7,317 nt of DNA, taken from NCBI GenBank assembly GCA_027030565.1, contig JALVEU010000343.1:1-7317 (forward strand), written 5' to 3'. How positions within the stretch are numbered: position 1 is the first letter of the stretch; the number at the start of each line of letters is the position of its first letter. Made by a program: the position numbers and the translations under genes. The stretch is from Gammaproteobacteria bacterium (GTDB lineage: Bacteria > Pseudomonadota > Gammaproteobacteria > JAJDOJ01). Below the pieces are notes generated by a model. The model made no database searches. It saw only the letters and a list, made by a program, of their open reading frames with translations, and was not told the DNA's origin. This document shows positions 1-5,321 of the stretch, one piece after another.

Positions 1-324
1 ACCCACGGCTATCGCGTATTGACCACCCTGGCCTGGATCCAACCCCCATCCGGGCGGAGCGGGGCTAAGCCGGTGCGCGTGCGCAGGGGAGGCGGAACAG
101 CGGCCGGCGGCACCAGCGCTCCAGAGCTCGACGGCTCGGTGCGGCTGGACGCAGGGCGCTTCCTGCATTTCAGCACCGATCTGCTGTTCACCCCGGCCGG
201 TGGACCCCAGGCAGAACGCGCCACATTCCGCGTGCTCGGCAAACAGCGTCTGCGCCCCGGTCAGGTGCATTATCTGGACCACCCCCAGGTGGGTGTGCTG
301 GTCTCGGTGAACCCGACCGAGTGA
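1..324 (+). CDS. csiV: CsiV-family peptidoglycan-binding protein, C-terminal part (5' end outside window)
   Basis: The reading frame is open from base 1 to a TGA at 322-324, giving about 107 residues of a protein whose start lies upstream of the window. The visible end has the pattern I know from the CsiV (formerly DUF2803) family. A tyrosine-rich entry into an 'LAWIQP' segment comes first. It is followed by 'ELDGSVRL', a 'GRFLHF..DLLF' strand and a terminal 'HYLDHPQVGVLVSVNP' block. Family members are periplasmic proteins of gammaproteobacteria linked to envelope/peptidoglycan biology, and their genes often lie near mfd. The TTG at 19 should not be taken as a start, because upstream codons (THGYRV) fit the family too. 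A Gly/Ala-rich insertion sits between the two conserved blocks. The family call is good; the precise function is inference. Confidence 0.78.
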   Translation, partial: THGYRVLTTLAWIQPPSGRSGAKPVRVRRGGGTAAGGTSAPELDGSVRLDAGRFLHFSTDLLFTPAGGPQAERATFRVLGKQRLRPGQVHYLDHPQVGVLVSVNPTE

Positions 325-406
325 GGCCCCAGGGCCATGATCCGTGCCACAGGATGTGCACCGCCTCCGCGAAGCCGGCCCCTCGGCGATGTAACCTGTC
401 TCTGCC
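325..406 (+). other. Intergenic spacer between csiV and the membrane-protein gene
   Basis: These 82 bases hold no convincing promoter, Shine-Dalgarno sequence or strong hairpin with a T-tract. An in-frame TAA at 392-394 limits how far upstream the following gene can start. The downstream gene may be transcribed together with csiV, or from a promoter I cannot recognise. Confidence 0.5.
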
Positions 407-1330
407 ATGACCAGGCCAGCTGAACCCCCTCCGCCGCCCGACCGTGGACGTATCGAACGCTGGATGTTCGGTGCCGCATTCGTGCACCTGGTGGTCCTGG
501 GGGCGGTGCTGCAGTGGTGGAACACCGACCCGGAACTGGACCCGGGGGACCGCAGACTCACGGCGCTGCTCCTGCTGGCCATCTGGCTCCCGTTCTGGGC
601 CGAGGCCTTGTGGGCCTACTGGCGCGTGCCCGCCCATCCGGGCAAGTACCGTCGTGCGCTGGTGGTGGCCCTGCTCCCCGCCGTCCGGCTCGCCGTCTCG
701 CCCCACGCCCCGAGCCCGTGGATCTGGCTGCCGCGCCTGGGTTGGCAACGCCGCGGACGCAGCCTGTGCCGCACACTGGAGCGCCGGCTGGCCGTCCCCA
801 TGCTCGCCTTCACGCTGTTGATCCTGCCGGTGCTGGGCATCGAGTTCCTGATGAAGGATCAGGTGGCCCAGTGGCCGCTCCTGCGCCTGGCCCTGGACGC
901 CGCCGTGGTGGCCATCTGGGTGGCCTTCGCCGGTGAGCTCGTGCTCATGCTCACCGTCAGCGAGGACCGGGTCGATTACCTGAAACGCCACTGGGTCAAC
1001 GTGCTCATCGTGGTGCTGCCCACGCTGGCCTTCTTGCGCAGCCTGCAACTGGTACGCCTGGTGCAGCTGGCCAGGACCGGCAAGCTGCTCAAGGCCTATC
1101 GTCTGCGCAGCCTGGCCCTGCGCGGATACGAGAGCCTGCTCGCGTTGAGCGTCGTCGAACGGATCTTGCACCGGGATCCGGAGAAGCTGCGCGCCCGACT
1201 GGAACGGGAACTCGCCAAACGGGAGGCCGAGATCACCGAGCTGCGCGCACGCATCGCCGCGCTGGAACGCAGACCCGACCCCGACTCCGGAAGGACGTTG
1301 GCCGAGGCGGAGGAGCGCGGTGGCACCTAG
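407..1330 (+). CDS. Pore-less ion-channel-like membrane protein with S4-type helix and coiled-coil tail
   Basis: This 307-residue protein resembles the voltage-sensor part of bacterial ion transporter/potassium-channel-like proteins. It has a proline-rich N-terminus (residues 6-11) and hydrophobic helices near 21-38, 52-72, 84-97, 130-148, 161-183 and 196-210. An S4-like helix from 211 places R, Q, R, Q, R, K, K, R at every third position (211, 214, 217, 220, 223, 226, 229, 232). A charged coiled coil follows at about 250-290. No selectivity-filter motif such as TxGYG is present, and no room is left for a pore domain. The two membrane halves look related (see findings). The start is ATG 407, since an in-frame stop lies at 392-394. 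M20 (ATG 464) is an alternative, and neither has a clear ribosome binding site. The gene ends tail-to-tail with the persulfide dioxygenase. Its function is unknown; a voltage- or redox-sensing membrane scaffold is only a guess. Confidence 0.72.
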   Translation: MTRPAEPPPPPDRGRIERWMFGAAFVHLVVLGAVLQWWNTDPELDPGDRRLTALLLLAIWLPFWAEALWAYWRVPAHPGKYRRALVVALLPAVRLAVSPHAPSPWIWLPRLGWQRRGRSLCRTLERRLAVPMLAFTLLILPVLGIEFLMKDQVAQWPLLRLALDAAVVAIWVAFAGELVLMLTVSEDRVDYLKRHWVNVLIVVLPTLAFLRSLQLVRLVQLARTGKLLKAYRLRSLALRGYESLLALSVVERILHRDPEKLRARLERELAKREAEITELRARIAALERRPDPDSGRTLAEAEERGGT

Positions 1331-2109
1331 CCCTGGTCTCCCAGGCGCCGCGCGGTACGGGCCTCGCGCTCGGTGATCTCGCAAGGTCCCCGGTACCGTT
1401 CCGGCACATTGTCCGGACAGGCGCCACATTGTTCGTTGCCCGGTACCGCGAACTCGATCTTGCGTGGAGGGGGAAGCTCCAGGCCTTCCATGATCGCGAC
1501 GAACTCCGCCTCCGACTTGCCGGCCAAACGGGGATTGCGGCGCCGCTCCTGGCCGATGCTGCTCACCCGGCGACCCTCGTAGTCGTGAGCGGGATAGACC
1601 AGGGTCTCGTCGGGCAGCGTGAAGAACTTCTGCATGATGCTCCGATACAGGGCGCGAGGGTCACCGGACTGGAAGTCGGTGCGGCCGCAGGCGTCGATCA
1701 GCAGCGCATCGCCCGTGAACAACAACCGGTGCGTCCCGTCGTCCACCAGGTAGGCGTGATGCGTGGCCGTGTGGCCCGGGGTATGGAGGGGCTGGATCTC
1801 GATGGAGCCCACCCGGAACGGGACGCCCTCCTCCACCCCCAGGTCCGCGCACTGCAGCCGTTCCATCGCCGGGACCACGATGCGGGTCCCGGCCAGAGCG
1901 CGCAGCTTGCGCGCGCCGGTCAGGTGGTCGGCATGGATATGAGTCTCCAGCGTATAGGTGGGCTTGAGCCCCAGATCGCGTATGACCTCCAAGTCCCGCT
2001 CCGCCGTCTCGAGCACCGGATCGATGAGCACCGTCTCTCCCGTATAGGGACAGCCGAGCAGATAGGTGTAGGTGGAGGAGTCGGGTTCGAAGAGCTGGCG
2101 GAAGAACAT
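1327..2109 (-). CDS. ETHE1-type persulfide dioxygenase (metallo-beta-lactamase fold)
   Basis: Members of this family oxidise glutathione persulfide with O2 to sulfite using one mononuclear iron. From M(2109) the product is 260 residues. The MBL motif THIHADH is at residues 56-62, PGHT at 111-114, TGD at 132-134, GRTDFQ at 142-147 and PAHD at 173-176. By comparison with human ETHE1, the iron ligands are H57, H113 and D134. GRTDFQ separates this group from glyoxalase II. An ATG 15 bases upstream (2124) is in frame but has no Shine-Dalgarno sequence. ATG 2109 has GGAGG (2118-2122) 8 bases before it, and family members begin with this MxFRQLF sequence, so 2109 is chosen. The C-terminus runs about 30 residues past the usual 'AVPxNxxCG' end and adds two cysteines (see findings). 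It is the last gene of the cysG operon. A lactamase or glyoxalase role is unlikely. Confidence 0.88.
   Translation of the reverse strand: MFFRQLFEPDSSTYTYLLGCPYTGETVLIDPVLETAERDLEVIRDLGLKPTYTLETHIHADHLTGARKLRALAGTRIVVPAMERLQCADLGVEEGVPFRVGSIEIQPLHTPGHTATHHAYLVDDGTHRLLFTGDALLIDACGRTDFQSGDPRALYRSIMQKFFTLPDETLVYPAHDYEGRRVSSIGQERRRNPRLAGKSEAEFVAIMEGLELPPPRKIEFAVPGNEQCGACPDNVPERYRGPCEITEREARTARRLGDQG
1332..1345. other. Small GC hairpin just inside the 3' end of the persulfide dioxygenase gene
   Basis: CCTGG (1332-1336) and CCAGG (1341-1345) can pair around a 4-base loop. It lies immediately downstream of the + strand gene stop. There is no T-tract, so it is a weak candidate at best for ending + strand transcription between two overlapping convergent genes. 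Confidence 0.2.
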
Positions 2110-2117
2110 GGCGAGTG

Positions 2118-2122
2118 CCTCC
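2118..2122 (-). promoter_or_regulatory. Ribosome binding site deciding the persulfide dioxygenase start
   Basis: GGAGG on the - strand lies 8 bases before ATG 2109. It overlaps by one base the upstream in-frame ATG (2124-2122), which lacks a Shine-Dalgarno sequence of its own. This favours 2109 as the start. Confidence 0.75.
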
Positions 2123-2142
2123 ATCCGGACTTGCGTCGACGT

Positions 2143-2676
2143 TCAGTGCGCATCCTGGCCACCGATGATCCGTGGTCCCAGGCCGCGGATCAGCGCCTGG
2201 TCGTCGTAGACGTGGTCCCGGTCGGCCTTGGCGACGGGTTCGTCGGGCCCCAACAGGCGGATCCGCATGCGGACCGTGTAGCGCTTGCTGGGCCGGTACT
2301 GGGTGGTGGGCTCCCCGGGCGGCTCGTCGAACTGGTCCTGACGCCAGCGATAGGGATGCTCGATCTCACGCGGCGAGCGCACCAGGTCGCCGGTGGCGTC
2401 GATCCCTTCCAGCGGACCATAGCCCAGGTCCTCGTCCAGCACCAGGAATCGCGGTGCACCCTGCTCCAACGCCACCTCGGCGGCGTGATACAGCAGGTAT
2501 TCGTGCAGTCGACGCCGCGGGGTGACGGCGGTGGCCGTGTACTCGATCGCCCACTGGCGCGGGCCGATCCGGTGTTCGTCGTAGCCGGCGCCCTGGGTCA
2601 ATGGCTTATATGGAGTGGTCTCGCAGGCCGCGAGCACCAGGGCGAGCATGCCGACGGCCAGCGCGCGCAAGATCAC
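2143..2676 (-). CDS. Small lipoprotein, resembling the CC0125/CC1285 lipoprotein family
   Basis: This is a 177-residue exported protein. The N-terminus is a short lipoprotein signal: R4, a hydrophobic stretch, then the lipobox LAAC with the lipidated cysteine at C18. Residue +2 is Glu, not Asp, so outer-membrane sorting is expected. The mature part has 'GYDEHRIGPRQW' near 31-42, then 'YTATAVTPRRRLHEYLLYHAAEVALEQG' split over 46-73. This arrangement (GY-x-E-x-I then an R...LLxxAAExALxxG helix) recalls the CC0125/CC1285 family of unknown function. The second half is acidic and proline-rich, with a basic strand KRYTVRMRIRLLGP (131-144). The start is GTG 2676, overlapping the cysG stop by 4 bases (GTGA), with GGAAGG (2680-2685) just upstream. 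A later ATG (M10) would lose the charged n-region. The function is unknown; co-transcription with cysG is very likely. Confidence 0.75.
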   Translation of the reverse strand: MILRALAVGMLALVLAACETTPYKPLTQGAGYDEHRIGPRQWAIEYTATAVTPRRRLHEYLLYHAAEVALEQGAPRFLVLDEDLGYGPLEGIDATGDLVRSPREIEHPYRWRQDQFDEPPGEPTTQYRPSKRYTVRMRIRLLGPDEPVAKADRDHVYDDQALIRGLGPRIIGGQDAH

Positions 2677-4091
2677 GAGCCTTCCGCCCCGGCGTGGATG
2701 TCGCCCTCGGGCCGGAACCAGTGCAGCTTCTCGTGCAGGCGCACCACCTCGCCCACGATGATCAGCGTGGGCGGCTGCACGTCGTAGCGCTCGACCAGGT
2801 CCGGCAGATTGGAGAGATCCCCGATCAGCACCTTCTGCTCCGGCGTGGTGCCCTTGGTGACCAGGGCCGCGGGCATGTCGGCGCGCAGGCCGTGGGCCCG
2901 GAGCTGTTGGCAGATGATGCGCACGCCCTGCAGACCCATGTAGAAGACGATGGTCTGGCGTTCGTGGGCCAGCATCTCCCAGTTGAGATCGATGCTGCCG
3001 TCCTTGAGGTGGCCGGTGACGAAGACGCAGGCCTGGGCGTAGTCGCGGTGGGTCAGGGGGATGCCCGAGTAGGCCGCGCAGCCCGAGGCCGCGGTGATGC
3101 CGGGGACCACCTGGAAGGGCACCTGCTCCTCGATGAGGGTCTCGATCTCCTCGCCGCCGCGCCCGAAGATGAAGGGGTCACCGCCCTTGAGGCGCAACAC
3201 GCGCCGGCCCTCCTTGGCCAGGCGCACCAGCAGGGCGTTGATCTCCTCCTGCGGGATGGCGTGGCGCGCGCGGGCCTTGCCCGCATAGATGCGCTCGGCG
3301 TCGCGGCGCACCAGGTCCAGGATGGGCCCCGAGACCAGGCGGTCGTAGACCACCACGTCGGCCTTCTGCATGAGGCGCAGGGCACGGAAGGTGAGCAGGT
3401 CGGGATCGCCGGGTCCCGCCCCCACCAGATAGACCTCGCCGACCTCCGGGGCCTGGGTTCGTGCGGCCGCCAGGGCCTGCTGCAACAGGCGTTCGGCCTC
3501 CTCGTCGCGGCCGGCGAACACCGCCTCGGCCACCGCCCCCTCCAGCATCGACTCCCAGAACGCACGGCGCGCGCTCACGTCGGGGAACGCGGCCTTGACT
3601 GCATCCCGGTGCCGCTCCACCAGCTGCGCGAGCCGCCCGTAGGCGGCCGGCGTGCAACTCTCCAGGCGCGTGCGCAGCAACCGCGCCAGCACCGGTGAGG
3701 CCCCGCCCGTGGAGACGGCGATCTGCACCGGGGAGCGATCGATGATGGAGGGCATGACGAAACCGCCGGGGATGCGGTCGCTGACCACGTTGACGGGGAT
3801 GTTGCGCGCCACCGCGCGTTCGCCGATGCGCCGGTTGAGGGCGCGGTCGTCGGTGGCCGCGACGATCAGCGCATACCCGGCCTCGTCGCCGTCGCGCCAG
3901 GTACGCCGCTCGTGGTGGACCCGCCCCTCTTCGAACAGGGTCTCCATCTCGTGACCCAGCTCAGGGGCCACCACATGGACCTCCGCGCCCGCCTGGGCCA
4001 GGAGACGGGCCTTGCGCGCCGCCACGCCGCCTCCGCCCACCACCAGGCAGGGGCGCCCCTTCAGGTCGAGGAAGACGGGCAGCAGGTCCAT
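2673..4091 (-). CDS. cysG: Siroheme synthase (uroporphyrinogen methyltransferase / precorrin-2 dehydrogenase / ferrochelatase)
   Basis: This trifunctional cytosolic enzyme converts uroporphyrinogen III to siroheme, the sulfite/nitrite reductase cofactor. It has 472 residues, close to the E. coli form. The N-terminal dehydrogenase/chelatase half has MDLLPVF, the NAD loop VGGGGVAARKARLL (18-31), AATDD (78-82), PSIIDRSP (114-121) and STGGASPVLARLL (127-139). The C-terminal methyltransferase half has VGAGPGDPDLLT (223-234), VVYDRLVS with D250 (E. coli D248), K272 (E. coli K270), LKGGDPFIFGRGGEE (301-315), VPGITAASGCAAYSGIPLTH (329-348) and FYMGL with M385 (E. coli M382). At the place of the E. 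coli catalytic Asp104 this protein has Ser104 followed by Asp105, and Thr128 replaces Ser128. The start is ATG 4091, with GAGGAGG (4099-4105) 7 bases upstream and an in-frame stop two codons before it. It is the first gene of a cysG-lipoprotein-dioxygenase operon. Confidence 0.96.
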   Translation of the reverse strand: MDLLPVFLDLKGRPCLVVGGGGVAARKARLLAQAGAEVHVVAPELGHEMETLFEEGRVHHERRTWRDGDEAGYALIVAATDDRALNRRIGERAVARNIPVNVVSDRIPGGFVMPSIIDRSPVQIAVSTGGASPVLARLLRTRLESCTPAAYGRLAQLVERHRDAVKAAFPDVSARRAFWESMLEGAVAEAVFAGRDEEAERLLQQALAAARTQAPEVGEVYLVGAGPGDPDLLTFRALRLMQKADVVVYDRLVSGPILDLVRRDAERIYAGKARARHAIPQEEINALLVRLAKEGRRVLRLKGGDPFIFGRGGEEIETLIEEQVPFQVVPGITAASGCAAYSGIPLTHRDYAQACVFVTGHLKDGSIDLNWEMLAHERQTIVFYMGLQGVRIICQQLRAHGLRADMPAALVTKGTTPEQKVLIGDLSNLPDLVERYDVQPPTLIIVGEVVRLHEKLHWFRPEGDIHAGAEGS

Positions 4092-4094
4092 GGC

Positions 4095-4169
4095 TCAGCC
4101 TCCTCGCCGTACCGAGGCGGCAGGGTGCCCTGGGCGTTCGTGATCGAGGCCTGGCGAATACGCGTTCAT
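4095..4169 (-). CDS. Possible 24-codon leader ORF upstream of cysG
   Basis: An ATG at 4169, preceded by AAGGGA about 4 bases upstream, opens a 24-residue frame beginning MNAYSPGL and ending SVRRGG. Its TGA (4097-4095) lies 3 bases before the cysG ATG and in the same frame. The cysG Shine-Dalgarno sequence lies in its last codons. It could couple translation into cysG or act as a leader, or it may be chance. The peptide shows no recognisable family, no run of one amino acid and no cysteines. The intergenic region of about 110 bases holds no other gene that I can support. Confidence 0.25.
   Translation of the reverse strand: MNAYSPGLDHERPGHPAASVRRGG
4099..4105 (-). promoter_or_regulatory. Strong Shine-Dalgarno sequence of cysG
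   Basis: GAGGAGG on the - strand is 7 bases before the cysG ATG. An in-frame TGA (4097-4095) lies only one codon before that ATG, so no longer cysG form is possible. Confidence 0.85.
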
Positions 4170-4201
4170 GGCTTCCCTTGTCGCCCGAGCATCTGCCGAA
4201 G

Positions 4202-5317
4202 TCAAGCCGAGAGCACGCCGATGTGCTCGGAGAGGGGCCGGGTGACCGGCTCGATCTTGCGGCGCATGAGGCTGCCCACCGCATCGGTGAGCCCGAAGAT
4301 GGGCGCCACCAACTGCTCGCTCACATAGGCCAGGGCCAAGGTGGAGTGCAAGAGGGGGAGGCAGCGCTGCGGCAGATGTTCGAGCACCTCGGCGAGCGCC
4401 TCAGGGGGGTCGGCCAGTTGGGCATCCACGAGGGCGTGCAGGTCCTCGAAGCTGCGCGGCCGCGCCGGCCGCGGCCGTGCCGCCTGGCCGTGCAGTTCCA
4501 TGGCGTCCATGAGCGAGGCGACCGTGTCCTGATCCGAGGGCTTCTTCATGGCCAGCGAGACCGTATGCAGCCAGGCCTGCCCCTCGGGCGAGAGCAGACG
4601 CAACAACTGAAGAGCGATCGGATTCTCCGCGGCCAGCGGCGTGGCCAAGGCGTGACGCAGGGCCTCCCACTCCGGGTGCGCCGGGCGCGGCTCCGGGAGG
4701 GCATCGGGCACCGCCAGCAGGAAGCCGACGTAGAACGCCGTGCGCCGGCGCGCCCGCGCCCACAGGTCCTGCCGTTCGGCCTCGGTGATCAGGCCCGGCT
4801 GGAGGATCAGTCGCACGGTGTCGATCTGGTCCTGGGCCCGCTCCTCGAAGGGCAGGAACTCCAACAGAAACTCGGCCAGCTCGCGGCCCAGCGGGCCCTC
4901 GGCCACACAGCGGTACTCGAGCATGCGCCGTGCATTGGCCGCATCGGGCATGGCCCACCAGGCACGGCGTGCCAGCTCATGGGTGAGATCGGGCGCGTGG
5001 ATCACCGCCACCACCGCCTCGGGCTCGCCCAGGATCAAGAGCTTCTCCAGGTTCTGGCTGCGCGTCTGGCCCATGCGCGTCCAACGCTTGAGGTAGACGG
5101 GATAGCCTCCCGGTGACCCCAGCACATGTGTGGAGATGGCCTGGCGCACGAGCTTGAGATACTGCTCGTCGCGACAGGTGGGGTGCAGCTTGAGGCTGGC
5201 CTGGCCCTTGTCGGTGAGCGCCTGGATCTCCATGCGCGACTCGTCGATGCGCAGGGCCTGCAGCCCCTGGCGCAGCAGCACCTGCAGGCGCAGGTTGTCC
5301 TCGGGGGCGAGCTGCAT
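4202..5317 (-). CDS. dsrS: DsrS-like sulfur metabolism protein
   Basis: This 371-residue soluble protein has no signal peptide, membrane helix or cysteine cluster. I recognise it as the DsrS type, the last gene product of the Allochromatium vinosum dsr cluster, whose biochemical role is not established. Supporting blocks are MQLAPEDNLRL at the start, RIDES (23-27), CRDEQYLKLVR (48-58), VLGSPGGYPVYLKRWTRMGQ (65-84), KLLILGEPEAVVAVIHAPDL (92-111), ARRAWWAMPDAANARRML (116-133), FLPFEE (154-159), RLILQPGLI (169-177) and FYVGFLLAVPDALP (195-208). The C-terminal third is leucine-rich and helical, with a basic proline/arginine linker. The start is ATG 5317, 4 bases after the stop of the VWA gene. 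A longer GTG form from 5359 would overlap that gene by 38 bases and add a low-quality tail. No clear ribosome binding site is seen, so translation is probably coupled to the VWA gene. The usual dsr structural genes are not visible here. Confidence 0.72.
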   Translation of the reverse strand: MQLAPEDNLRLQVLLRQGLQALRIDESRMEIQALTDKGQASLKLHPTCRDEQYLKLVRQAISTHVLGSPGGYPVYLKRWTRMGQTRSQNLEKLLILGEPEAVVAVIHAPDLTHELARRAWWAMPDAANARRMLEYRCVAEGPLGRELAEFLLEFLPFEERAQDQIDTVRLILQPGLITEAERQDLWARARRRTAFYVGFLLAVPDALPEPRPAHPEWEALRHALATPLAAENPIALQLLRLLSPEGQAWLHTVSLAMKKPSDQDTVASLMDAMELHGQAARPRPARPRSFEDLHALVDAQLADPPEALAEVLEHLPQRCLPLLHSTLALAYVSEQLVAPIFGLTDAVGSLMRRKIEPVTRPLSEHIGVLSA

Positions 5318-5321
5318 GGGT

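Noticed and set aside
188..1429. A 413-codon open frame on the - strand opposite csiV and the membrane-protein gene
   Set aside because: Its translation is rich in Q, G, R, H and P with no family motifs, and it runs antisense to two genes with good motifs; it is a typical shadow frame in GC-rich DNA.
1390..1447. Two copies of CGGTACCG about 50 bases apart
   Set aside because: They are short palindromes inside the coding sequence of the dioxygenase tail, with no sign of a site-specific role.
1429..2787. A 452-codon open frame on the + strand opposite the dioxygenase and lipoprotein genes
   Set aside because: It has no motifs and a biased composition, and it lies antisense to genes with clear catalytic motifs and a lipobox.
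2601..3698. A 365-codon open frame on the + strand opposite cysG
   Set aside because: It is the complement of a strongly conserved cysG sequence, with no recognisable domain and a start inside the lipoprotein gene.
4200..4205. TTGACT on the - strand as a -35 box for a cysG promoter
   Set aside because: It matches the -35 consensus well but contains the dsrS stop codon, and no acceptable -10 box is found 16-18 bases downstream; cysG may be read through from dsrS.
4178..5116. A 312-codon open frame on the + strand opposite dsrS
   Set aside because: Composition and lack of motifs indicate a shadow of dsrS.
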